DNA of 64,000 nucleotides, from positions 1-64,000 of the forward strand of contig SUSW01000004.1 of NCBI GenBank assembly GCA_015063235.1, in the 5' to 3' direction. Below, piece by piece: positions 20,068 through 30,400 of the stretch. This stretch comes from Thermoplasmata archaeon (GTDB lineage: Archaea; Thermoplasmatota; Thermoplasmata; Methanomassiliicoccales; Methanomethylophilaceae). A program made the position numbers and the translations under genes. Every line of letters begins with the position of its first letter. Position 1 is the stretch's first letter. A model generated the notes under the pieces. The model was not told the DNA's origin. It searched no databases and saw only the letters and a program-made list of their open reading frames with translations.

Positions 20068-20997
20068 TCAGCCCTCATCGTCGGAGGATTTCCCGAACTT
20101 CCTGTCCCACCATTCCAGGACCAGTCTGGGAGGGTCCAGTATGACCAGAGCTACCAGGACCATGACGATTCCTATGATGATCATCAGGTCCAGTTTGTCT
20201 CCGAAGAATACTACACCGTACACGGTGGACAGGACAATGCTCGATGTGATTATCATGGTCAGGACGGCCGGGTCCATGCGTCTCACAGCGATGATGACCA
20301 GATAGTTGGGGATCAGCGTGCCCAGTACTCCCATCATGAGCATGTAGGCCCAGAGGTCCACGTTGTCAGACAGTATGCCGGATAAATGTCCGAAGTCGGC
20401 GAAGGGTACCAGGAGTACGGAGCTCAGGAAGAAGAAATAGAACATGGTCGTGTTCTCGCTGTAATTCAGCTTCTCGACGCACCTGCTGCCCAGAGTGAAA
20501 GCTGCCAACGTCACTCCCGACAGCAGTCCGAATATGACTCCCATCACCGATATGCTTCCTGGATCCTCCAGTACTCCGATGATGAAGATGCATCCGAGGA
20601 ACTCTATGACGGCTGCCAGAAGTTTTCTCTTAGTAACCTTGTCCCCGAATAGGAAGAATGCGAATATCATGATGAAGTAAGGGTTGGTGAGCTCGAGCAC
20701 TGCTGCCGTACCCAGGGGGATGAGGTCCTGAGCATTGAACAGGAAAAAGTTAGACAGTACGTTGAACAGCGCGAAGAGAACGAATATCCATAGGTCGCGC
20801 AGACGTATCCTGAACGCGGAACGGTCCGTGAGCAGCAGGATTACGAAGAACACAGCAGCGGTAACCCCTTCGCGGCATATGCTCACATCCAGCGGGGTGA
20901 AGCCTGCTTCCAGCAGATTCTTAGAGAACAGGTTCAGTGAACCGATGAGAACCGCGGCCGTAACAGCCATCCAAAACGGATGTATGTTGAGCTTCAC
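20068..20997 (-). CDS. EamA/DMT-family transporter
   Basis: About 10 TM helices with duplicated EamA organisation. Confidence 0.85.
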   Translation of the reverse strand: MKLNIHPFWMAVTAAVLIGSLNLFSKNLLEAGFTPLDVSICREGVTAAVFFVILLLTDRSAFRIRLRDLWIFVLFALFNVLSNFFLFNAQDLIPLGTAAVLELTNPYFIMIFAFFLFGDKVTKRKLLAAVIEFLGCIFIIGVLEDPGSISVMGVIFGLLSGVTLAAFTLGSRCVEKLNYSENTTMFYFFFLSSVLLVPFADFGHLSGILSDNVDLWAYMLMMGVLGTLIPNYLVIIAVRRMDPAVLTMIITSSIVLSTVYGVVFFGDKLDLMIIIGIVMVLVALVILDPPRLVLEWWDRKFGKSSDDEG

Positions 20998-21146
20998 GGC
21001 TCGTGATTAATTGAATGATATATAATAAGCAAACCGAAGTGAATCAGGTTCGAATCGGAAAGAAGCCAGTGCAGAAATGCCTGCTCGAAAAATGAAAACG
21101 TGTGTTGGATTTTATATTAAATAACTCACTATTCAGTGTAGATACA

Positions 21147-24100
21147 ATGGATAAAGCTCCTCATGAAGTATGCAGGTCGGGGAGAGGGACCCGTAGCGGA
21201 AGGACGGCGCTCCTGACCACGGTCTTGGCTCTGATGCTGATCGCATCGGCTGGATTTCTCACGTGGGTTCCTGAGGAATCTAATGCGGATGCGTCCGGTG
21301 AATGCGGGGATGGAGTCACATATACATACACCGAGAGTACGAAGACGCTCGATATAGTCTTCACCAGCACTGGTACCTACTCAGGGAAGATGTAGGATTA
21401 TCAGTCGGGAGGTGCACCATGGTACTCCTACAGAGCGAATATCCAGACACTCACAATCGATTCAGGAGTGACCTCCATCGGCGATTACGCTTTCGAAGGT
21501 TGCTCCGGGTTCACGAGTCTGACCATACCCGATTCCGTCACATCCATTGGCGATAGTGCGTTCATCAATTGCACGGATCTACTTCAAATTTCATTTGGCA
21601 ATGGATTGACCACGATACATGAAAAGGCATTTCATTCGCACGCCTTCTACGACACCGATGGGACCACCTCTCTGGCAGCAAACGTAGAGAATCTGAAGGG
21701 CTTCATCTACGCCGGGACCTCGGTTACGAAGATGATCCGTCTTGCGGCCACAGGAGCACTTCCTACTGAAGCAGGGAACTGGTACCTAACCGCAGATGTC
21801 ATCTTGACTTCCACATGGGCCGTGCCCAGCGGAACCGTGAACCTCTGTCTGAACGGCCACTCGATCACCATGAAACAGATCGCAGATTATGTTCCGGTTA
21901 TCAGAGTCGGTAATGAAAGTGCATTGAATCTGTATGACTGTAGCAATCCATCCACAGGGAAGATAACCCACTACAGTGAGACGACGGATAACAATACGGA
22001 AACATGGATAGGTGGCGGATTGGAAGTTGAAGGTACGTTCAACATGTACGGCGGTAACATATCCGGCAATACCACAGGGACAGGCGGTGGAGTTTACACC
22101 TATACGAACGGTACGTTCAACATGTACGGCGGTACCATTTCTGAGAACACCGCAACCGAAGTAACGGAAGGAGGAGGAGGCGGTGGGGTGTACAACCATG
22201 GTACGTTCAACATGTACGGCGGTACCATTTCTAATAACACCGCTACAAATGGAGGCGGGGTTTTTAATACAATTGATGGCACGTTCAACATGAGCGGAGG
22301 TACCATTTCTAATAACACCGCTACAAATGGAGGCGGAGTCTGTAATTACAAAACCTTCAACATGAGCGGAGGTACCATTTTTAATAACACCGCTACAAAT
22401 GGAGGCGGAGTCTACAATAGCGGTACATTCAACATGTACGGCGGTACTGTATCAGGAAACAGCACTACAACAGATGGAGGCGGAGTCTACAATAGCGGTA
22501 CATTCTCTATAAAGGGATCTCCTGTGATATCGGACAATTCAAAAACAGGAGATCCGAGCACGCCCAGCAATGTCTATCTGCCCGACAATATGAAAATCGT
22601 GATCGAAGGTGTATTGACCGGGGATGCCATTATCGGTATCTCTATGCAGACCGCAGGCGTATTCACTTACAGATACAGTAATTACAACAATACCTCTCCA
22701 TCCGATTTTTTCAAGCCAGACAATAACTCTTACAACGTTAGCTGGGATTCCATTGTGACGGAAGCGGAGTTGACCGGTGGTGCCCAAACTAAATTCAAGG
22801 TGACATTCAATTCCAACGGCGGTGAAGGAACTATGGACCCTCAGGTATTCACGAAGGGCGTGGCTCAGAATCTTTCAGTAAATACTTTCACGAAATCAGG
22901 TTCTGATTTTATCAAATGGACCACTAATGCCGATGGGACCGGTACCTCATATGCTGATGGAGAATCGGTGACGCTAACAGACAGCGACCTCACCCTCTAT
23001 GCGCAATGGGGATCGAGCTGGGGCTGCGGAGGAGGGCTCACCGCGACTCTGATTGACCATACGCTCACCATAGAAAAAACCGATAAAGACGGAAACGGAA
23101 AAATGGATGATTACAGCTATGATTCGGGGAATTCTAATCCTAAGCCTCCTTGGCATGATGAAAGATCATCTGTTACAAAAATAGTTGTAAATGATGGTGT
23201 CAAGAAGATAGGGTCGTTTGCTTTCTACGAATGTATAAAACTCGTAGACTTGCAGCTGACAGATTCGATAGAAGAAATCGGAGATCATGCAATATATGGT
23301 TGCTTAGAGCTGACAGCGATAAACGTCCCGAAGAATCTGGATCGTGTCGGGGCCGGTTCGTTCGCCAACTGTGCCAAACTGACCAATATAACCGTGAGTG
23401 AGGGCAATGAAGTATTCAATACGGACGTAGACGGAGTGTTATACTATGATGACGGCACCATTTATGAAGTGATCCAGTATCCTCTTGGAAAGAGCGATGA
23501 AAAATATAGGATCATATTCGGTGTTAACAGAATAGGGCCCTATGCATTCGAGAACTCCACCCTGAAAGAAGTGGTAATACCTGCATCAGTTCTATACTTT
23601 GGTTATAAAGGATTCTATACTGAGAGGGAAGGTTGTCTCGACTTCATAACATTCGAAGGTGGAGGGTTGCAAGCCAAAGAAGTCGGAACAGACGCGTTCA
23701 AAAAAATGGATTTCATCAACGGCGACCACCAGGTTGACTTCTATGATGGGAATCACAGAGAATTCAGAGGAAATACCTACAAATGTTATGACAATGCATA
23801 TCGGCAAACAGGCACCGTGACATTCGATGCAAAGGGACACGGTATCGCTCCTCCAACGATATGGCCGTTCGTTCTTGGTTACAAAATCCCTGAGCCTGAA
23901 AAACCCACAGCACCAGGTTTTATTTTCGAAGGATGGTTCAAGGAATCCGACTGTACGAATGAATGGCACTTCAATATCGACATCCCTTTGAAAACGCAAA
24001 CCACACTCTACGCCAAATGGGACGTTGTAAAGCATAAGGTCACCTATGATGTCGACGGAGGGTCCGCGGACGCTCCCGTGCAGGAAGATGTTGAGGAAAA

Positions 24101-26267
24101 TCATAAATTCACAGTGGCGGGCTATTCAGGCACTAAGCCAGGCTACGTCTTCGATGGATGGACCTGCGGTGGCCAGACATACCAGCCCGGAGACCAGGCG
24201 ACCATGGGAACATCCGACATGGTCTTCAAGGCCAAATGGATTGTGCCTATCAAGTACACCGTAACTATCTCCGCAGGAGAGGGAGGAACTGTCAGCAAAG
24301 GTTCCGTGACAGTTGATTCCGGCACCATGATAACCTCGGCGAACAACATGCTAAGGGTAGGTTCCGACACAGTGGTTGCTACGCCCAACGACGGGTGCGA
24401 GTTCAAATTCTGGTCCGGAGTCACATACTCCACCGTGACATCGGATATGAACGTCACCGCGATCTTCAGCAAGGAGGGGGGGATGTCATGGACTATATCC
24501 TACAGCCTGGAGAAGGGTTCCTGGAAGGAGGGATATACCGCACCGGCTCAATACATCGAAGGTGTCGGAATGTTTCTACCTTCATCATCCGATATCGTAC
24601 CCTACAAGAAGGACGGATACACCGTATCTTTCCTCGGATGGTACCTGACAGGGGATAAGAGCAAGACTATCGTTTCGTCAGTGACACCAACTGACAGCGG
24701 TGACAAATCCTTCACCGCCCTCTGGGAGGAGACTGTGAACAGTTACGCATATACAGTAAAATATCAGGACGCCGCCGGAAGGAATGTCGCTCCATCATAC
24801 GAAGGAACCGCGAAGTTCGGAACGAAGGTTACGCCCGAGATCATATCGGTGCCGGGATACGTCCCGCCCAAAGAGACGAAGACGATCACCATATCATCCA
24901 ACGTGTCCAAGAACACAGTCACTTACGTCTACACAGTGATAACCTTCACCATTACAGTATCCTCCGGAGATCATGGTACCATCACAGGACCTTCAACGGT
25001 CGAATACGGATCTGATGCAATATTCGCCATCATCGGTGACGACGACTACATCGTATCCGACGTCACAGTCGACGGGGAATCCGTGGGGAAGAAGGGAGTA
25101 TACACATTCGCATCGGTGACCTCTGATCACAGCATATCCGCTGCATTCGAATACAAGAAGGATGCAGAGACGGTGATCGATGATGTGGGTAACGTCATCG
25201 AGATGTACACCGAAGAGCAGGACGGCAAGGGTGTCAGGGTCGCGATACATTACAACGCCAACGGAAAGACCGAATCGTATGCAAGCGTTTCCGTCTCCGA
25301 GGACATCAATTCGGTCGTGTCCGTGATAACGGATACCCACGGAAAGACCGTCGTGGACACCACCGCGATGATCTCCTCGGACACAGGAGCGACCATCACG
25401 CTGAGCGATCTCAACAATGTGAAGGAGGCCGCCGCATCCGCAGCCAAATCGCTGGATGTGGACGCTAACGACAGGATGAACATCGTAGTCGACTCCACCA
25501 CCGAGGCCGGGTCATCGAAGGGGGCATCGATCAGCTTCGAAGGAGTATCAAGCGACAACACCCTGGCCATCACCGTTATCGGAGATGCAGGATCGATATC
25601 CTTCGACAGCAAGGTCATCGCAGATGTCCTGAAGACCGCATCCGCATTCAATGTAGTGTTCGAGGAAGCCGACGATTCGTCGATCACTCCGGAGCAACGC
25701 AGGGCCGCGGGGGACAACACCGTCTACGATATCTTCGCGGTAGTCAACGGAAAGACCATGACGACCTTCGACGGCGAGGTCAAGATATCCATGCCTTACG
25801 AGCTCAAGGAAGAGGAGGAGCCTACGGACGTCAAGATCTACTACGTCAGCGACGAAGGTAATGTGGAACTGATCGGAGGCAACTGGAGCAACGGTTACGT
25901 CACCGCCAAGCTGAGCCACTTCTCCGACTACTTCGCAGCTGCCGACTACGTACTCAGGAACGTGACCCTGGAGAAGACCGGAGAGGGCTCCGTGGAGGCA
26001 TCAACATACTCCTGCAGCCCCGGCACGACAGTCAAATTGACTGCGACTCCTTCGGACGGATGGAAGTTCGTCAAGTGGGAGTCGCAGCAGGTGACCGTGA
26101 ACGACGGAAGCTTCGTCATGCCCGACGAGGACGTGACCGTCAAGGCTGTGTTCGAGAAGGCATCGGAATCTTCACCAGGATTCGACTGGTGGTGGATCCT
26201 GATCATCGTTGCGGTCATCGCCTGCATCGTAGGAGGCTTCTGGTTCTACAACAGCCGCAAAGCGTGA
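21147..26267 (+). CDS. Giant BspA-like/InlB-repeat surface protein with one in-frame TAG (21393-21395)
   Basis: ORFs 21102..21395 and 21468..26267 share a frame; the intervening 24 codons are open (DYQSGGAPWYSYRANIQTLTIDSG) and complete a BspA domain. Signal peptide at the start, TM plus basic tail at the end. Confidence 0.75.
22029..22508 (+). repeat. Tandem parallel beta-helix-type repeats within the surface protein gene
   Basis: Repeated GTFNMYGGTISNNTATNGGGVYN units; near-identical DNA such as ggtacgttcaacatgtacggcggtaccatttct. Confidence 0.85.
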
Positions 26268-26279
26268 AACGATTCTACC

Positions 26280-26302
26280 GGCGGGGCGATCCCCGCCTTT
26301 TA
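26280..26302 (+). terminator. Terminator-like hairpin after the surface protein gene
   Basis: GGCGGGG-CGAT-CCCCGCC followed by TTTTAT, 12 nt after the stop codon. Confidence 0.6.
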
Positions 26303-26319
26303 TGTGTGCCCAGCATACA

Positions 26320-26358
26320 TGGATGGAATCCTTGGATTCCATCCACAAACTTTTGTGG
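26320..26358. repeat. Two adjacent perfect inverted repeats
   Basis: TGGATGGAATCC-TT-GGATTCCATCCA (26320-26345) and CCACAAA-CT-TTTGTGG (26343-26358). Confidence 0.8.
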
Positions 26359-26636
26359 ACTCCAGTTCTATAGGGGCAGACGGGTAGACGTTGCTCCATT
26401 CGGCTGAGTATATGCGCAAAGACGGCATCCGGGATGAGGATGTCTTTGATAATGTCCGCTGTCCTCAGTCTTTACCGGATTCCGAATACCTTCATGGTGT
26501 ATCCATGTCTGATTGCAGCATTATAGATTGGACGAGTTCAGTCTAAACGATTATTATTAAGATTTAGGGTTGAGCCTCGGCCGTCTGAATTTGAGATGGG
26601 TTTACCAATCCAATGTGGATTTGAATTACGATGAGT

Positions 26637-26708
26637 GGGCCTACCCGGATTTGAACCGGGGTCAATGGCTCCCAAAGCCACAAGTATACCAAGCTAGCCC
26701 ATAGGCCC
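26637..26708 (-). tRNA. tRNA-Pro (anticodon TGG)
   Basis: Reverse complement folds as a cloverleaf: acceptor GGGCCTA/TAGGCCC, anticodon loop TTTGGGA, T arm GGTTCAAATCC. No CCA encoded. Confidence 0.95.
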
Positions 26709-26991
26709 ACAGCATTACTCCGATTCCGACTCGATTATAAAAGGTTGATTCTCTGACAGTTCCGGCTCTAAGAAGTTTTGATGAAGCGGATTGATTATCA
26801 AGTTGAAACCTAGTCCAATCCTTATTAGGCGTTTCTTTGGATATCGTAATATGCGGGACTGGAAGAGCGGATAAAAGAAAACATCTCTACGTTTCCATCC
26901 TAATCCTAGCGATAATTGATCTCCACAGATGCGGGTCTACCGAGAAGTAATTGTGGAGGGCCGAATCGTTTCAGCCCTCCGAATGGATCGT

Positions 26992-27318
26992 TTAATTGTT
27001 CGCGTTCGAAACACCGAGGGAAACGCCACCGCCTACCATGGCAGCTGCTCCGGCACCTAAGGTCCAGAGGCCTGCGGTCACCAGCGTTTGGGATGTCGCC
27101 AAGGCACTTGCTGCGGCAAATCCTCCTGCAGCAGCCCCAGCTCCCAGTATTGCGCCAGAAAGGAGGACAGTTAAACCGCCTACCGCTGCAACGGCTCCGA
27201 CTATCAATGCCACCTTGCCGAATGTTTTCCAGCTCCAGCCGCCGTCGAACTTCAGCTCGGCCGCATTCATATCGACGTAACTCGTCGGCATTTTCATTAC
27301 GATGTTCGCGTTGTCCAT
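26992..27318 (-). CDS. Small Gly/Ala-rich hydrophobic peptide with putative double-glycine leader; bacteriocin-like
   Basis: MDNANIVMKMPTSYVDMNAAELKFDGG|WSWKTFGKVALIVGAVAAVGG...; good ribosome-binding sequence (gggaggaatacaaATG); C39 exporter encoded in the same neighbourhood and orientation. Confidence 0.55.
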   Translation of the reverse strand: MDNANIVMKMPTSYVDMNAAELKFDGGWSWKTFGKVALIVGAVAAVGGLTVLLSGAILGAGAAAGGFAAASALATSQTLVTAGLWTLGAGAAAMVGGGVSLGVSNANN

Positions 27319-27439
27319 TTGTATTCCTCCCGATATGCCGTTGCTCTTTCCATTTTCTTTGTTGCTTAAAAGGTTTGTTATCAGATGTTTGGAATGATTG
27401 CAACCGTTTCAGCATCTTCAATTCTCGGATCTGTTTCGT

Positions 27440-30400
27440 TCAAAACCTCCTCAGGAATATGAACGCGACTCCTCCTATGACAGCAAGGCCGCCTACCGCA
27501 GCCCCTGCGATCATCAGAATCATCCTTATACTGCTGTCATCGTCCTCAGGTTCGCCGGAGTTCCAGACGGCCTGCAGTACTATGTCCTCGGTACCCATTT
27601 TGATTGTTGCACCCATCATGTATACCTTGGAATCGTAGAGCCATCCGCCGAACTTGTAGCCCTCCTTGGTCCCTGAGTAGGCTTTGACGATGAACGTGCT
27701 GCCTTCGGGTACATCGGCCTGTATCGGCGCTTCTCCGGAGCCTCCCTGCAGGTCGTATGTGACCTTGTGCGTACACATCCCCTTCTCCCAGGTGGCTTTG
27801 AGTACGATGTCATCGAGTTCCATCGTGATGATGTCGCCTTCTTGGAACAGCAGGCGGTCATATGACCATCCTTTGAACACATGACCTTCCATCGTAGCCG
27901 TGCATGCCTTGACTGTGAACGTGTATCCCTCTGCGACATCGGACTGCTTGGGCACATCTCCTTCACCGCCGTTGAGTTCGTACGTCACTCTGTGGAGCCT
28001 CGTCCATACGGCCATGAGGGTAATGTCTTTCTTGCCCATCTTGGCGGTGTCCCCGGCTTGGTAGATCTTACCGTTAGAGATCCATCCATCGAACTGGTAT
28101 CCGGTCTTCGTTCCGGAATAGCTCTTGACCGTGAATGTTGATCCTTCCAGCAGATCCTCCTGTGTAGGTGCGGTGCCGGAGCCGCCGTTTATATCATATG
28201 TCACTTTGTACATAGGTGCCCAGTTGGCACTCAGGACGACGTTCCTGTCCGAGATCGTTATCTGATCGCCCTCGCGGTAGATATTCCCGTTCCAGTTCCA
28301 TCCGTTGAAGGAACATCCTGATTTGGAGCCGTTGTATCCTTGCACTGTAACTATCGTTCCCGGTTTGTACTGTTCGGTTTCAGGTCCTTTCGTTGAACCG
28401 CCGTTCACGTAATAGATGACTTTGTAAGCCGGCTCCCATACGGCCTTGAACTCTATGGGGCCGGTACCCATTTTGCATTTTTCACCGGGCAGATATATCT
28501 CGTTGTTATAGGTCCATGCGGCGAAGCTATATCCTTCTTTGGTGCCGCCATATGCGGCAAGCGTTATCGTCTCCCCTTCATAATATTGAGAGTCACGGAG
28601 TCCAGATTTGGAGCCGCCGTCGGTGTTGTATGAAACAGTATGCGTTATTATGGGATCTCTTTGTGTTAAACGACCATCAATGCTTGTAAAAATGTGTAGG
28701 TAGACCTCATCACTGTTGAGATTATTGATCGGCGTTTGTCCATCATACATATACAATGTCGGAACGCTAAAGTAAAAATCGTCTGGTAGGGAGGTGGTCA
28801 TCACCACCATCTTATCGATGCCCGGCCCTTGGAAGAACTGCCTGGTATAACCATCGCCCTCAAAAACAACACCTGGGGCGAGTATTATCTCATCGATCAA
28901 CAAATGGGAAGAAAAGAATGCAAACTCTCCAAAAAAGGTTACGTTCCTGGACAGCTGCAAATGTCCCAAACCTCCATATCCATCTTTCATCCAACAATCT
29001 TGGAAGCATCCATCTCCGATAAAATTCACATTATCGGAAATGATGTGATTCTTTCCAGGTTCGCCTTCGAACGTACTTCCGGTGAACGCATAATGGCCGA
29101 GGGTACGCACATGGTCCGGTATTACAAGACATCCTCCGAATGTAATATGACCGAACATACCTCTCGGTATACTATTGACGTTCTCGCCAAACTCCAGACC
29201 GCCCTTGAAAATACAATTGTGGAACGGAGACTCACCGCTTGTTTTGTTAATGGTTCCGTTTGGAAAGAAGAGTTTATTGAATTCGCAACCAAAGAACGAT
29301 CTGTCCCCTAAGGTCAAGAGGCTGTTTGGAAGTATCAGGTCGCATTCCTTGCACTTATAACCTTCGAACGCAAAATCGCCTATGTATGTCACTCCTTCGG
29401 GAATAGTCAAGGGACCTGTAAACTTACATTCGGCGAACGTTCTATTTTTGATTTCTGTTATGCCGGCAGGTATATGCAACGATCCTGTGAAACTGCAATA
29501 ATTAAAAGCTTCCGATCCGATGCTCATGAGATCGTTCGGGAGATAGAGTGTCCCATCGAAATCGCATTTTAGGAATGCCTCATCATCGATATTTTTCACT
29601 CCATTCGGGATATAAAGGGGGCCGGTGAAATTACATTCTTTGAATACACCCTTGTTTATTGATGTCAAATCGTGAGGGAGGGTCAGTGAGTTTATGAATC
29701 CGCATTTGTAGAATGCATATTCCCCAATGTTCGTAATACTGTCCGTCAGGGTCAGGGATCCATCGAAGGCGCATTCGCTGAATGCATAGCTCCCTATGCT
29801 CGTGACTTTACTCGGAATAGTTAAGTTGCCGGTGAATGGGCATCCATTGAATGCATAGCTCCCTATGCTCGTGACTTTATCTGGAATAATTAATGCACCA
29901 GTGAATTTGCATCCATAGAAGGTATAATCTCCGATGCTCGTGACTTTACTCGGAATAGTTAAGTTGCCGGTGAATGGGCATCCATTGAATGCATACTCTC
30001 CGATATATTTTATTTTGCTATCTTCGGCAGAAGTACATAGGGTCAGGGATCCATCGAAGGCGCATTCGCTGAATGCATAGTCCCCTATGGTTTCGACTGT
30101 GTTTGGGATAGTTAAGGCGCCGGTGAATTTGCACCCGCTGAATGTATATTTCCCGATGGTCGTGACTGTACTAGGAATAGTTAAGCCGCCTTCACTGAAT
30201 TTGCATCCATTGAATGCATACTCTCCGATATATTTTAGTTTGCTATCTTCGGCAGAAGTACATAGGGTCAGGGATTTATCGAAGTCGCATCCATTGAATG
30301 CAGAGTCCCCTATGGTTTCGACTTTATCTGGAATAATTAATGCACCAGTGAATTTGCATTTATAGAATGCATTGTTTCCTATAGTTGTCAGATTGTTTGA

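Noticed and set aside
21396-21467. Treating the 21102 and 21468 ORFs as a pseudogene pair
   Set aside because: Frame is kept, the intervening codons match the conserved BspA motif, and there is no other damage; a lone TAG in a likely pyrrolysine user is better explained as a sense codon, though not proven.
26906-27421. 171 aa minus-strand and 240 aa plus-strand Arg/Pro-rich ORFs over the small peptide gene
   Set aside because: Composition typical of wrong-frame translation; the 108 aa frame has a ribosome-binding sequence and coherent leader/core.
28829-29311. 160 aa plus-strand ORF inside the giant adhesin gene
   Set aside because: Shadow ORF antisense to a clear repeat protein.
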